Shown here: positions 52,362 through 62,014 of the stretch, piece by piece | Layout: each line of letters opens with the position of its first letter | Numbering within the stretch: the first letter of the stretch is position 1 | NCBI RefSeq assembly: GCF_022808175.1 | Contig: NZ_JALGBX010000033.1 | Coordinates: 1 to 64,000, forward strand | DNA: 64,000 nucleotides | Source of the DNA: Streptomyces sp. AP-93 | GTDB lineage: Bacteria > Actinomycetota > Actinomycetes > Streptomycetales > Streptomycetaceae | Direction of reading: 5' to 3' | The notes under the pieces: model-generated | What the model saw: only the letters and a program-made list of their open reading frames with translations | Told to the model about the DNA's origin: nothing | The model's database searches: none | Position numbers and translations under genes: made by a program

Positions 52362-53327
52362 TCAACGCACCCTTCCCCTCGCTTTCAGGTGCGTCGGCGG
52401 GAGTTCGGGAGCCGGAATCGGAGGGCCGTCATAGCCCTTCACCTCACCGAATCGCGTCCCGTTCATCCAGTCTTCTCGAGCCCTCGCGATATCATCGTGT
52501 GACCGTCCGATCCAGTTCCAGAACATCACGATCTCCTCCTCGAACGGCTCGCCGCCCAGCAGCATCAGGCCGGTGTCCGAGACCGCGCGCAGCGGGAGGT
52601 CCGTGCGGCCGCAGCCGAGGTAGAGCATGGCGCCCGGGAGGACCGGGACGCCATCGACGTGGGCTTCGCCGGACATCGACAGGACCGCGTACTCGAAGTC
52701 CGGGTTCAGCGGGAGCCGGGTCTCCGTGCCCGCCGCCAGGGTCAGGTCCGCGCCGACGATCGGGCTGTACGCGGTTCCGGGCGAGGTCGCCGAGTCCAGG
52801 GTGCCCAGGATGACCGTCGCCGTCAGGCCCGGGGCGCTGACCTGCGGGAGCTCCGCGTGGTGCTGGAAGTGCGGGTCCACGTCGCGGTGCGCGTCCGGGA
52901 GGGCCACCCACAGCTGCGCGCCGTGCAGGAAGCGGGCGTGCGGGCGCGGGCTCTCCTCGGAGTGGCTGATGCCCCGGCCGGAGGTCATCAGGCCCAGCTC
53001 GCGCGGGCGGATCGTCGCCAAGCTGCCGACGCTGTCGCGGTGCAGCACCTCGCCCTCGTGGAGCCAGCTCACGGTCTGGAGCCCCGAGTGCGGGTGGGGC
53101 GCGACCTGCATGCCGGGCTCGTCGGCGATGTCGTCGGGGCCGTAGTGGTCGACGAAGCACCAGGCGCCGACCATGCGGCGGCCCAGGTTCGGCAGGAGCC
53201 GGCGGACCTCGGTGGACTCGCCGAGTTTGACGGTGCGCGGGCTCAGGAGCTCGCGCACGGGCTCGGCGACGACGAACCCGCGGCCGCCGCAGGTGGAGAG
53301 AGCGGGCTGGCGATCGAGATTGCTCAT
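52362..53327 (-). CDS. Pirin-family protein
   Basis: 321 residues of the bicupin pirin family. The N-terminal cupin has RRMVGAWCFVDHYGPDDIADEPGMQVAPHPHSGLQTVSWLHEGEVLHRDS, which carries the metal-binding His residues and Glu. The C-terminal cupin ends with GEPFEEEIVMFWNWIGRS. Bacterial pirins act as quercetin dioxygenase-like enzymes or redox-linked regulators. Monocistronic and probably housekeeping. Confidence 0.9.
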   Translation of the reverse strand: MSNLDRQPALSTCGGRGFVVAEPVRELLSPRTVKLGESTEVRRLLPNLGRRMVGAWCFVDHYGPDDIADEPGMQVAPHPHSGLQTVSWLHEGEVLHRDSVGSLATIRPRELGLMTSGRGISHSEESPRPHARFLHGAQLWVALPDAHRDVDPHFQHHAELPQVSAPGLTATVILGTLDSATSPGTAYSPIVGADLTLAAGTETRLPLNPDFEYAVLSMSGEAHVDGVPVLPGAMLYLGCGRTDLPLRAVSDTGLMLLGGEPFEEEIVMFWNWIGRSHDDIARAREDWMNGTRFGEVKGYDGPPIPAPELPPTHLKARGRVR

Positions 53328-53505
53328 ACCGCACAACTTAGTCCCGGCGCCGCCGCCAGGGTCATGGGAATGTGCGTACGGATCCACGTGTTGAGCAGCC
53401 GGACGGAAGACGAGCGGAGCAGGCCGGTCGAGCGTTGGGGCTCGGCCGGCCGGCCGAGCATTGGGGCTCGGCTCGGTACAGCACCTGTGCGGTGGAAGGG
53501 ATCCG

Positions 53506-53883
53506 ATGGACATGATGGGCGCGATGAGCGCGATCGACGCGCAGCAGGGCTACCTGGAGCACGGGACCGCCGCCGAGCGCTGGGACCGTGGCCGGCTCTT
53601 CTTCGACGCGAAGGAGTACGCGAACGCCGCCCGCGTCCTGCACGGCGTGGCGGCCGAGGCCCCCGAGCTGCTGGCTCCGCGGCTGCTGCTGGCCCGCGCC
53701 TACTACCACTCCGCGCAGCTCTCCAAGGCCGAGCGCGAGCTCCGTGCCGTTCTGGACCGCTGGCCCGTGGAGGACTACGCGCAGCTGATGCTCGGGCGGA
53801 CCCTGCAGCGCCAGGGCCGGGCCGCCGAGGCGGCTCCGCATCTGCGGATCGCCGCCGCGATGGCCGGGGACCTCCCGGAGTAG
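53506..53883 (+). CDS. Tetratricopeptide-repeat protein
   Basis: 125 residues from ATG 53506 behind GGAAGGG. About three TPR-like helix pairs: RWDRGRLFFDAKEYANAARVL, PRLLLARAYYHSAQLSKAEREL and YAQLMLGRTLQRQGRAAEAAPHL. Probably a small adaptor; conserved in Streptomyces next to pirin genes, as I recall. Confidence 0.85.
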   Translation: MDMMGAMSAIDAQQGYLEHGTAAERWDRGRLFFDAKEYANAARVLHGVAAEAPELLAPRLLLARAYYHSAQLSKAERELRAVLDRWPVEDYAQLMLGRTLQRQGRAAEAAPHLRIAAAMAGDLPE

Positions 53884-54019
53884 CAGTACCGGAGGGCCGG
53901 AGGGGCGTACGGGACCGGGTCCGGGCCGGGCCTGTGGCGCGGCCGTGTGCCGCGTCGCCCACTCTCCCGGCCCCGCCCGTGCGGGACCGGGGCGGTCCCT
54001 CGGTTAGCCTGGGGGCAAT

Positions 54020-55225
54020 ATGAACCGTCTGACCACGCCCTTCGGCTCCTACGAGCTCGCCCGCTTCCCCGAGGACCCGCGCGACCGGCTCTTCGCATGG
54101 GACGCCGCCGACGAGTACCTGCTCCGCCACCTCGAATCCGGTACGGGTGAACGCGGCCCGGTGGATCTGGCCGGCGCCGGGCAGATCACCGTGATCGGTG
54201 ACCGCTGGGGGGCGCTGACGACGGCGCTGGCCGCGTACCACCCCACGCAGATCACCGACTCCAGCCTGACCCGCTCCGCCACCGCGGCCAATCTGGACCG
54301 CAACGGCATCGGGACCGCCAAGAGCACCGTGACCCTCCTGACGACGCAGGACGCGCCGCCGGAGCGGATCGACGTGCTGCTGGTGCGGGTGCCCAAGAGC
54401 CTGGCGCTCCTGGAGGACCAGCTCTACCGCGTCGCCCCGCACGTGCACGCGGGCACCGTGGTCGTCGGCACCGGCATGGTGAAGGAGATCCACACCTCCA
54501 CGCTGCGGCTCTTCGAGAAGATCCTCGGTCCGACGAAGACCTCGCTGGCCGAGAAGAAGGCCCGGCTGATCTTCTGCACGCCCGGGAACCCCGGGGCCGC
54601 GCACCCCAGGACCGACGGTCCGTGGCCGGTGACGTACACCGTCGACCAGGACGCGGGATCGGGCTCCGGTCTGACCGTGGTCAACCACGCGGGGATCTTC
54701 TGCGCGGACCGCCTCGACGTCGGCACCCGCTTCTTCCTGCAGAGCATTCCGACCAACACGGACGGGGCCCGCGTCGTCGACCTGGGCTGCGGCAACGGCA
54801 TCGTCGGCACGGCCGTCGCGGTGGCCGACCCGGACGCCGAGGTCGTCTTCACGGACGAGTCGTACCAGGCGGTGGCCTCGGCGGAGGCGACGTACCGCGC
54901 CAACATCCAAGGACGTCTGGACCGCGCCGAGTTCATCGTCGGGGACGGCGTCTCGATGCTGCCGCCCGGTTCGGTGGACCTGGTGCTCTGCAATCCCCCC
55001 TTCCACTCCCACCAGGCGACGACCGACGCGACGGCGCTGCGGATGTTCGCGCAGTCGCGCAAGGTGCTGCGGCCGGGCGGCGAGCTGTGGGTGGTGGCCA
55101 ACCGCCACATGGGGTACCACACCCACCTGCGCCGCCTCTTCGGCAACAGCGAAGTCGCCGCGAGCGAGCCGAAGTTCGTGGTCCTGCGGGCGGTCAAGCG
55201 GCGCGAGCAGCCCCGCGACGCGTGA
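54020..55225 (+). CDS. RsmC/RlmG-like rRNA guanine-N2 methyltransferase
   Basis: 401 residues, with the N-terminal degenerate and C-terminal active methyltransferase domains of this family. The C-terminal half has the SAM loop VVDLGCGNGIVGTAVA and the catalytic NPPFHSH (NPPF motif for exocyclic amine methylation). Likely housekeeping modification of 16S or 23S rRNA. Its presence has no evident tie to the ribosome-targeting cluster 10 kb away. Confidence 0.85.
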   Translation: MNRLTTPFGSYELARFPEDPRDRLFAWDAADEYLLRHLESGTGERGPVDLAGAGQITVIGDRWGALTTALAAYHPTQITDSSLTRSATAANLDRNGIGTAKSTVTLLTTQDAPPERIDVLLVRVPKSLALLEDQLYRVAPHVHAGTVVVGTGMVKEIHTSTLRLFEKILGPTKTSLAEKKARLIFCTPGNPGAAHPRTDGPWPVTYTVDQDAGSGSGLTVVNHAGIFCADRLDVGTRFFLQSIPTNTDGARVVDLGCGNGIVGTAVAVADPDAEVVFTDESYQAVASAEATYRANIQGRLDRAEFIVGDGVSMLPPGSVDLVLCNPPFHSHQATTDATALRMFAQSRKVLRPGGELWVVANRHMGYHTHLRRLFGNSEVAASEPKFVVLRAVKRREQPRDA

Positions 55226-55323
55226 CCTGCCCCTACACCCTGCGCGGCGCTCCCCCCAACTGCCCCCAACTGCCCCGGGCTAACCCGCCGGTAGGCCCGT
55301 CAGCACGTCCTACACTCGGCCGC

Positions 55324-56088
55324 GTGAGCAGTCAGGTGGATCAAGACGCGGCCGTCGGCGGGCACTACCGCCGGGAGGAACTGGCCCGTGCGGCCGGGGT
55401 CAAGGTGCGCAACCTGCGCTACTACCAGGAGCGCGGGCTCCTCCCGCCGCCGCGCCGGGAGGGGCGGATCGCCTGGTACTCCGACGACCACCTCACCCGA
55501 CTGCGGCTGATCAACGACCTGTTGGGGCGCGGCTACACGGTCAACGGCATAGCCGAGCTGCTGGCCGCCTGGGAACAGGGTGGCGGACTCTCCCAACTGC
55601 TGGGACTCGAGCGGGAGATGACCCGCGACTGGGAGGAAGAGGACCCGGTCGTCATGTCCCGCGCCGAGCTGCGGAAGCTGTTCGGCCCGACGGCCTCCCC
55701 CGAGGACACCCGGCGGGCGGCCGAGCTGGGCTACGTGACGATCGACGGCGACCTGGTCACGCACCGCAGCAGGCGGCTGCTGGCGGCGACGGTGACGCTG
55801 GTGCGTGCGGGGGTTCCGCTCGCGGAGGTCCTGGACGCGGGTGACTTCGTACAGACGCAGGCGGCCGCGGTCGCGGACCGGTTCGTCGCGCTGTTCCGCG
55901 CGCACGTGATCGGAGCGGACGGGCTGGAGCAGCTTTCGGCCACGCGCCTGCGGCAGATCACCGAGGCGGTGGCGGCGCTGCGTCCACTGGCGGGCGAGGT
56001 CGTGGCCGCCGAGTTCGCCCGGGCGATGGCCCGGCGGGTGGACGCCGAGGTCGCCGAGCTGCTGCACACGGAGTCTCCCGGGGCGTGA
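55324..56088 (+). CDS. MerR-family transcriptional regulator
   Basis: 254 residues from GTG 55324. The N-terminal winged HTH is YRREELARAAGVKVRNLRYYQERGLLPPPRREGRIAWYSDDHLTRL. The C-terminal domain is a helical region without Cys-rich metal sites, so the inducer is probably organic. The neighbouring genes give no clear target. Confidence 0.9.
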   Translation: MSSQVDQDAAVGGHYRREELARAAGVKVRNLRYYQERGLLPPPRREGRIAWYSDDHLTRLRLINDLLGRGYTVNGIAELLAAWEQGGGLSQLLGLEREMTRDWEEEDPVVMSRAELRKLFGPTASPEDTRRAAELGYVTIDGDLVTHRSRRLLAATVTLVRAGVPLAEVLDAGDFVQTQAAAVADRFVALFRAHVIGADGLEQLSATRLRQITEAVAALRPLAGEVVAAEFARAMARRVDAEVAELLHTESPGA

Positions 56089-56207
56089 CTGGCGAGTAGG
56101 ACTCGGCCGAAAAGGTACGCCCGAGCAACCTTGCCAACCCCCATTGGCACTCTTACATTCAACTCGTCGGTAACAACGGTGCGCAGCCGAACACAAGGGA
56201 CGATCTC

Positions 56208-56837
56208 ATGGCAGATTCCCCGAAGTTATCCGAGAGGGCCGACGATGCGGGCCGGGTCCGCTGGCGCCGGTTCGCCGTACTGACCCTCCCCGCCGTCGCC
56301 GTGACCGCCGGCCTCGGCATCGCCCTCGCCGAGGGTGCGCTCGCCGCCTCCTTCGCCGTCTCGGGCCAGCAGTTCAAGGTGTCGGCGAAGAGCCTGGAGG
56401 GCGAGGGCTTCGCCCAGTACGGCAGCGTGGACGTCAACGCCCGCGAAGAGCTCATCCCGGTGGCGGTCACCGCCATCAGGGAGGCGAAGCTCCACAGCCT
56501 CTGCCAGTCGGTGGTCACCACCCTCCCGATCATCGGCGACATCTCGCTCAACCTCACCGCGGGCCAGAAGGCCCCCGTCGAGGCGAGCAACCTCTTCGTG
56601 GACGCCACCCAGCTCTCCGGCGACGCGGTCTTCACCAACATCGAGATCGGCCGCGACGCCTCCACCCTGGACAAGGGGCCGGCGGACGCGGTGGGCATGC
56701 AGGACCTCTTCGCCCAGCAGGCCGACACCGTCAGCATCACCGATCTCCGCCAGACGGCCTGGGCCACCAATGCGGGCACCTTCAAGCTCTCCGGGCTGAA
56801 CATGAACATCAGCAAGGGCAAGAAGGAATGCTTCTGA
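56208..56837 (+). CDS. DUF6230 family protein
   Basis: 209 residues. An N-terminal transmembrane/signal segment (RRFAVLTLPAVAVTAGLGIALAEGALAASF, about 20-48) is followed by an extracytoplasmic beta-rich domain with two Cys. The pair with a DUF6114 gene, overlapping by 10 bp, is characteristic of actinomycetes. Function is unknown. Confidence 0.85.
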   Translation: MADSPKLSERADDAGRVRWRRFAVLTLPAVAVTAGLGIALAEGALAASFAVSGQQFKVSAKSLEGEGFAQYGSVDVNAREELIPVAVTAIREAKLHSLCQSVVTTLPIIGDISLNLTAGQKAPVEASNLFVDATQLSGDAVFTNIEIGRDASTLDKGPADAVGMQDLFAQQADTVSITDLRQTAWATNAGTFKLSGLNMNISKGKKECF

Positions 56838-57331
56838 GCCGCTGGCGGCGCTGGCGGCGCGGCCGGCCCTTCTGGGGCGGGCTGTTCGCCATCCTGGCCG
56901 GGGCCGAGATCTGCGCCCTGCCGCTCGCGCCCTTGAAGATCATGCTCCAGCAAGGGGTGGCGGGGATCCCGTCGGTCCTGATGGGCATCGTCATGATCGT
57001 GCTCGGCCTCACCGCCTGGTTCTCCCCGCCCCAGCGCGCCCTGGCCGGCGTCCTCACCACCCTCATCGCCACGGCCGCGCTGGTCCTGTCGAACCTCGGC
57101 GGGTTCCTGATCGGCACCCTGCTCGGCATCCTCGGCGGCGGCCTGATGTTCGCCTGGCAGCCGTACGCCGCTCCGCGCCCCGGCGCCGCCCGGGACCCGG
57201 AGCCGTCCGGGCCCGGCACCTCCAGGGCCGCATCCCACACGGCCGGATCCCACACGGCCGCATCCCACACAGCCACGTCCCCCACCTCCGCTCCCCCACC
57301 GCACCACGATCCCCAAGGAGCACAGCCATGA
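56828..57331 (+). CDS. DUF6114 family membrane protein
   Basis: 167 residues with about four transmembrane segments (FWGGLFAILAGAEICALPL; VLMGIVMIVLGLTAWF; ALAGVLTTLIATAALVL; GFLIGTLLGILGGGLMFAW) and a Pro/Ser/Thr/His-rich tail containing near-repeats of SHTA. Usual partner of DUF6230. The stop overlaps the next start (ATGA). Confidence 0.85.
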   Translation: MLLSRWRRWRRGRPFWGGLFAILAGAEICALPLAPLKIMLQQGVAGIPSVLMGIVMIVLGLTAWFSPPQRALAGVLTTLIATAALVLSNLGGFLIGTLLGILGGGLMFAWQPYAAPRPGAARDPEPSGPGTSRAASHTAGSHTAASHTATSPTSAPPPHHDPQGAQP

Positions 57332-57984
57332 GCCGTACGCGCACCACCACGCTCGCGCTCGCCGCGGCCGCCGCGGCAGCAGCCATGTCCCTCGCCCCGG
57401 TCTCCGCCACCGCCCTGCCCTTACCCGTGGCCGGGTCGACCACCGTCACCCCGGCCGGGCACGCCTTCAAGGCCACCCTCAGCGGGAAGGCCACCCTCAA
57501 AGCCGGTCCCGTCACCGTCACTTGTACGGTCTCGGTGTCCACCGGCGCGGTACCGGCCGCCCCCGGCAACAACAACCCGGCGGGTCCCGTCTCCTCCCCG
57601 ATCTCCCCGCCCACCTACAGCTCCTGCACCTCCAGCATGTGGGGCGTCACCCCCACGGTCACCACCAGCGGCGCCTGGTCGGTGTCCATGCAGAACGGCT
57701 CCCCCATCACCGCCACCATGACCGTGCCCACGGGCGGGCTGGTCGTCCACACCACCGGCCTCGCCGTCTGCACCGTCACCGCCGCCCCCTCCGGACCGGC
57801 GAGCGTCCCCGGGACCTGGACGAACGGCGCCCCGCCGAGCCTGACCTTCACCAACGCCTCGGTGCCGGTCACCGTCACCGGCGGCTTCGGCTGCCCGACG
57901 AGCGCGACCGCGTCCACCTTCAACGCCGTGTACAAGGTCGCCGACACCACCAACCCCGCGCAGCAGATCACCGTCGGCCCCTAA
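57328..57984 (+). CDS. Secreted protein, unknown function
   Basis: 218 residues. A clear signal peptide (RTRTTTLALAAAAAAAAMSLAPVSATA, cleavage near residue 30) precedes a Thr/Ser/Pro-rich beta domain with four Cys that could form disulfides. Third gene of the operon with DUF6230 and DUF6114, translationally coupled by 4 bp. Confidence 0.82.
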   Translation: MSRTRTTTLALAAAAAAAAMSLAPVSATALPLPVAGSTTVTPAGHAFKATLSGKATLKAGPVTVTCTVSVSTGAVPAAPGNNNPAGPVSSPISPPTYSSCTSSMWGVTPTVTTSGAWSVSMQNGSPITATMTVPTGGLVVHTTGLAVCTVTAAPSGPASVPGTWTNGAPPSLTFTNASVPVTVTGGFGCPTSATASTFNAVYKVADTTNPAQQITVGP

Positions 57985-58265
57985 CAGGCCCGTGCGCGCA
58001 GAGGCCCTCCGGTCCCGGACCTCTCCGGAGCCGGCGGGCCTTCGTACGCACGGGCCGCAGCGGTGGGGTCCGGACACCGGGCGGCCGAGCACCGTACGCC
58101 GGTCCTTGTCCACATGGCTCCACCAGCCAGGAACCGGTCACGGGAGGGTACTGGCAGGTGCTACCGCCCAGTGAGGTGAACGACCGTCACTTTTCTCCCG
58201 CGCGGGAGATCCCGTACGGGAAAACCCGTTGCCCCGGGGCGGCCTGCCGGGCGAAGCTCCGTGAC
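57985..58265. other. Intergenic region
   Basis: 281 bp with no gene; it likely holds the promoter of the DUF2087 gene. Confidence 0.4.
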
Positions 58266-58565
58266 ATGTCAGAAAGCACCGCAGAGACCAGCACGCGCAC
58301 CCCCCGCGGCGTCACCGACCTGTTCACCGCCGGCGGCCGCCTCGCGGCGATCCCGCGCAAGGCGGCCCGCCGCGAGCAGTTGCTCGTCCACCTCACCGAG
58401 ACCCTCTTCGCCGCGGACCGCACGTACACGGAGCCCGAGGTGAACGGCCTGCTGCTCACGGTCCACGAGGACTGCGCGGCGCTGCGGCGGTACCTGGTCA
58501 TCGCCGGGCACCTCACCCGCACCCGCGACGGCTCGGGCTACCGGCGGGCCACGACCACCCTGTAG
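58266..58565 (+). CDS. DUF2087 domain protein
   Basis: 99 residues from ATG 58266. The core FTAGGRLAAIPRKAARREQLLVHLTETLFAADRTYTEPEVN and a Tyr-Leu-containing tail (CAALRRYLVIAGHLTRTRDGSGYRR) match DUF2087, a small possibly winged-helix domain. Its last 28 bp overlap the convergent phosphoesterase gene. Confidence 0.85.
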   Translation: MSESTAETSTRTPRGVTDLFTAGGRLAAIPRKAARREQLLVHLTETLFAADRTYTEPEVNGLLLTVHEDCAALRRYLVIAGHLTRTRDGSGYRRATTTL

Positions 58566-59302
58566 TGGGTCGTCAGGCGGCCGTCCTCACCGATCACGTG
58601 GAAGGCCACGGCCGGCGGCTCGTCCGTGTGGATGTACTCGCTTCCGCCGGACGCCGCCTCCCACGGGAGCCGCGTCGTGGACACCACACCCGGAGCCACG
58701 AGCAGCGGCCGCCCCGCGAAGGTGGTCGCCGCGCCGGTGTGGGCGTGCCCGCAGAGGAACGCCGTCAGGTGCGGGTGCCGCTCGGCCAGCGCCGCCAGCC
58801 GCTCCTCGCCGAACTGCCGGATGCCGTCCACGTACGGGATGTGCAGCGGGACGGGCGGGTGGTGGAAGGCGACCAGGACGGGCACGTCGCGCGGGGTATC
58901 GGTGAGCACCCCCTCCAGCCAGGCGATCGTCGAGTCCTCCAGGTACCCCCGGTGTTCGCCGGGCACGGACGAATCGCACACCGCGAGGACGAAGCCGTCG
59001 CCGCGCAGCACCTGGTCGACCGGGGCCGCGGACGGGCGTTCCTCCCCCAGCAGACCGCGCCGGAAGCCGGCACGGTCGTCGTGGTTCCCGGGGCAGACGA
59101 CCAGCGGATGGCGGGAGCCGAGGGCCTTGCGCGCCTCCTCGTACTCCTCCGGGCGGGCGTGATCGGCGATGTCCCCGCTCACCAGCACCGCGTCGAGGTC
59201 GTACGGGAGCCCCTCCAGGTACTCCATGACGACCCGGGTCCGCTCGGCGGCCCGCTCCCCGCCGTCGAGGTGCACGTCACTGAGGTGGGCTATCACGATC
59301 AC
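58538..59302 (-). CDS. Metallophosphoesterase (CpdA/3',5'-cyclic nucleotide phosphodiesterase type)
   Basis: 254 residues from GTG 59302 behind AAGGAG. Metal motifs: SDVHLDG, VSGDIAD, CPGNHDDR, FHHPPV and CGHAHTG, all intact, as in class III cyclic nucleotide phosphodiesterases and related calcineurin-like enzymes. Probably housekeeping. Confidence 0.9.
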   Translation of the reverse strand: MIVIAHLSDVHLDGGERAAERTRVVMEYLEGLPYDLDAVLVSGDIADHARPEEYEEARKALGSRHPLVVCPGNHDDRAGFRRGLLGEERPSAAPVDQVLRGDGFVLAVCDSSVPGEHRGYLEDSTIAWLEGVLTDTPRDVPVLVAFHHPPVPLHIPYVDGIRQFGEERLAALAERHPHLTAFLCGHAHTGAATTFAGRPLLVAPGVVSTTRLPWEAASGGSEYIHTDEPPAVAFHVIGEDGRLTTHYRVVVARR

Positions 59303-59379
59303 GGGCGGTGGCTCCTTCGGTCCGGAAGCTGGGATTGTATGCCGCGGCACTTGGGGCCGGCTGAGGACAGCCTGGACCA

Positions 59380-59610
59380 CGCCTTCGGATCCAAGCGCGA
59401 GCTGTTCGGCAAGCCCTCGAGCTCTACGGTCGCACCGGCTCCGAGATGACCGAGGAGCTCCTCGCCCGGCCGAGCACGACCAGGGAATGCATCCGCGACT
59501 ACCTGATGCTCATCGTGGACACGGACCTGAAGGGGCCGGTCAGGCGCGGCTGCCTCGGCACCAGCACCGCACTGGAACTCGGCGGCCGCACCGCCCTGGC
59601 GGGCCTCTGA
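59380..59610 (+). pseudogene. TetR-family regulator remnant
   Basis: Reads FGSKRELF, the end of the TetR HTH region, then LELYGRTGSEMTEELLARPSTTRECIRDYLMLIVDTDLKGPVRRGCLGT with a stop near 59610. The DNA-binding start is missing and a frame change is needed after RELFG. TetR genes often stand beside SDR genes like the next one, so this looks like a lost local regulator. Confidence 0.55.
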
Positions 59611-59681
59611 CCCGCAACGCCCCCGGCCCCAAGGGGGGGTCGCACCCTAGTTTTTGACCTGTAGTTCAAGAAATTGGAGTC

Positions 59682-60329
59682 ATGGACCTCGCAATCAGCG
59701 GGAAGTCCGCCATCGTCACCGGCGCGGGCCGAGGCATCGGCCTCGCCATCACCCAGGCGCTGTCCGCGGAGGGCGTCAGGGTGGTGGGCGCCGCACGCAC
59801 CATCACGCCCGAGCTGGAGAAGGCCGCCGCCGCCACCGTGTCCGTCGACCTGAGCACACGCGACGGAGCGACGAGGGTGGTCGAGGAGGCGATCGACGCG
59901 GTCGGCGGGATCGACTTCCTGGTCGACAACGTCGGTGCGGGCGATCCGGACGCGCTGTCCCTGGGCGGCTTCCTCGACGTGGACGACGAGCAGTGGCAAG
60001 CCCTCTTCGACCTCAACCTGTTCTCCGCGGTCTGGACGACCCGGGCGGCGCTGCCGAGCATCCTGGAGCGCCGGGGGTCGATCGTCAACATCTCGTCGAT
60101 CAACGCCCGCGTCCCCGCCGGTTCACCGGTCGGCTACGCCGAGGCCAAGGCCGCACTGAACCAGCTCAGCAAGCGGCTCAGCGAGGAACTGGCACCGCGC
60201 GGCGTGCGCGTGAACACCGTCTCCCCCGGAGAGGTCGCCGACCTGGTCGCCTTCCTCCTCTCCGAACGTGCCGCCAACATCCACGGCGCCGACCACGTCA
60301 TCGACGGCGGCACCCTCAAGGCCGGCTAG
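59682..60329 (+). CDS. Short-chain dehydrogenase/reductase, internally shortened
   Basis: 215 residues; typical SDRs have about 250. Intact NAD(P) motif TGAGRGIGLAI, Ser in NISSIN, and the catalytic YAEAK. After RVNTVSPG the text jumps to EVADLVAFLLSE, so the substrate loop and helix (about 35-40 residues) are absent in frame. The C-terminal GADHVIDGGTLKAG is intact. The enzyme may be inactive or have altered specificity. Confidence 0.8.
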   Translation: MDLAISGKSAIVTGAGRGIGLAITQALSAEGVRVVGAARTITPELEKAAAATVSVDLSTRDGATRVVEEAIDAVGGIDFLVDNVGAGDPDALSLGGFLDVDDEQWQALFDLNLFSAVWTTRAALPSILERRGSIVNISSINARVPAGSPVGYAEAKAALNQLSKRLSEELAPRGVRVNTVSPGEVADLVAFLLSERAANIHGADHVIDGGTLKAG

Positions 60330-60471
60330 GTCGTCGCGCTGCCGCTCCAGGCAGACCCCGGGCGGGCGGGCGTCCGTACTACTGCGTGGGTGGCCTCTTG
60401 CGCCACCCATGCGGGGTACTCGTCCGCGGCGTCGCCCTCCCCGGGGCCTGCGCAGACGCTAGTCATGGGAC

Positions 60472-61296
60472 ATGAGCAACGAGAATGCACCCCCGGATGC
60501 CGCCCTGAAGGCAAAACACCGTGCGATGTGGGCGCTGGGCGATTACCCCTCCGTGGCGTCGAACGTCGTCCACGAGCTGGGTGGCGAGCTGGTGCGGGCG
60601 TGCGGCATCCGGCAGGGTGACCGCGTCCTCGATGTCGCGGCGGGCTCCGGGAACGCGTCCATCCCCGCGGCCCTCCTCGGCGCCGAGGTCATCGCCTCCG
60701 ACCTCACGCCCGAGCTCCTCGAGGCCGGCCGCCGGCTCGCGCAGACGCACGGCGCCCGGCTGGACTGGCGGGAAGCGGACGCGGAAGCCCTGCCCTTCGC
60801 GGACGGCGAGTTCGACACGGTGATGTCCTGCGTCGGCGTCATGTTCGCCCCGCACCACCAGGAAACGGCCGACGAACTGGTCCGGGTCTGCCGGCCGGGC
60901 GGCACCATCGGGCTGATCAACTGGACCCCGGAGGGGTTCATCGGGCAGATGTTCGCCACGATGCGTCCCTACGCTCCACCGCCGCCGCCCGGTGCCCAGC
61001 CGCCGCCCCTGTGGGGCGACCCGGAACACGTGCGCGCCCTGCTCGGGGACCGGGTGACCGACTTCGATGCCCGGCGGCAGATGCTGCGCGTGGACCGGTT
61101 CGCGCGGCCCGAGGAGTTCCGGGAGTACTTCAAGGCCCGCTACGGGCCGACCATCGCCACGTACCGCTTCGCGTCCGGGGACCCCGAGCGGGTGTCCGCC
61201 CTCGACGCGGCCCTCGACGACCTGGTCGCGCGGCGCCTCGTCGAGGGAGCCATGGACTGGGAGTACCTCCTGGTCACGGCCAAACGGGCCGACTAG
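60472..61296 (+). CDS. Class I SAM-dependent methyltransferase (UbiE-like)
   Basis: 274 residues from ATG 60472. SAM loop VLDVAAGSGNASIPAALLGAEVIASD, motif II EADAEALPFADGEFDTVMS, and VRVCRPGGTIGLINW. A Pro-rich loop (APPPPPGAQPPP) is typical of the streptomycete members. Substrate unknown; likely housekeeping or stress-related. Confidence 0.88.
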   Translation: MSNENAPPDAALKAKHRAMWALGDYPSVASNVVHELGGELVRACGIRQGDRVLDVAAGSGNASIPAALLGAEVIASDLTPELLEAGRRLAQTHGARLDWREADAEALPFADGEFDTVMSCVGVMFAPHHQETADELVRVCRPGGTIGLINWTPEGFIGQMFATMRPYAPPPPPGAQPPPLWGDPEHVRALLGDRVTDFDARRQMLRVDRFARPEEFREYFKARYGPTIATYRFASGDPERVSALDAALDDLVARRLVEGAMDWEYLLVTAKRAD

Positions 61297-61347
61297 GCCG
61301 TCTCCTCCGGGGACGGCCAGGACCGGAGATCCCCCGGCGGGTGGCCG

Positions 61348-61700
61348 TCACTGACGCGGGATGCCGATGCCGGCTGCGCGCAGGTGCGCCTCGACCAGCG
61401 TTCGCTGTCGGAGGTGAGGGTGACCTGGGCAGTCCATGACCAGGGCTCCGGGGGCGGATCCCAGTGAACCTCGACGTCGGTGTCGTGGAAGTCGCGGGCA
61501 AGTCCCGTCACCATGGCTGCCGCAGCGGCCCGCGCATCTTCGGGGTTCGTGTTGATCGCCACGTCCAGGCGCCCGCAGAGCACTCCGCCTTCCAAAGTGA
61601 GGACGCTGAAGCGCCAGGCCTCCGGCGTTGCCAACAGGACGATCCCCTTCGGAATACCCAAGGCGGCCGGCTTCTTCTTCTCCTTCTTGCGTCTCACCAT
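61348..61700 (-). pseudogene. Small conserved hypothetical protein, one frameshift near its end
   Basis: From ATG 61700 the frame reads KKEKKKPAALGIPKG and GGVLCGRLDVAINTNPEDARAAAAAMV. After SDSER (near 61397) one base is missing, and the natural ending LVEAHLRAAGIGIPRQ to a TGA at 61348 lies in another frame. Uncorrected, the frame runs to 61293. The protein would be about 117 residues. Function unknown. Confidence 0.6.
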
Positions 61701-62014
61701 GCCGCTATCCAACATCGTCGGGTTCGTAGCGATGTTCCGGGGTGGAGGATCCGCGGCCGCAGCGCGGTCTGGTGTCTGTTGCCAGCCCCTCGGATTCATC
61801 ACCGGTCGCGTGAGAGGAGGACGGCTCGCCGCAAGGCATGCGGCAGATGCGGACGCATGCCCCTCTCATCGCGTTTCACCCTGCCGGGCCAGGTTCGATC
61901 CGTGGCCACGGCGGACTCCTCCGGGCCGCTGACCGTGACCGGCTACGGTGTAAATCCCCTGGCGACCGTCATCACGAGGGTCGACCTCTCAGGCAAGGTG
62001 GCGCGGCAGCGGAC
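61701..62014. other. Intergenic region
   Basis: No gene supported in these 314 bp; short frames look random. Confidence 0.4.

Noticed and set aside
54020..55225. RsmC/RlmG-like methyltransferase as a self-resistance rRNA methylase of the cluster
   Set aside because: It is about 8 kb beyond the cluster edge, in a conserved housekeeping neighbourhood, and resembles the general guanine-N2 methyltransferase family.
57181..57300. Short tandem repeat-like text (cacacggcc/ggatcccacac) considered as a CRISPR or minisatellite
   Set aside because: It is within the coding tail of the DUF6114 gene, is imperfect, and gives SHTA repeats in the protein; there are no spacers.
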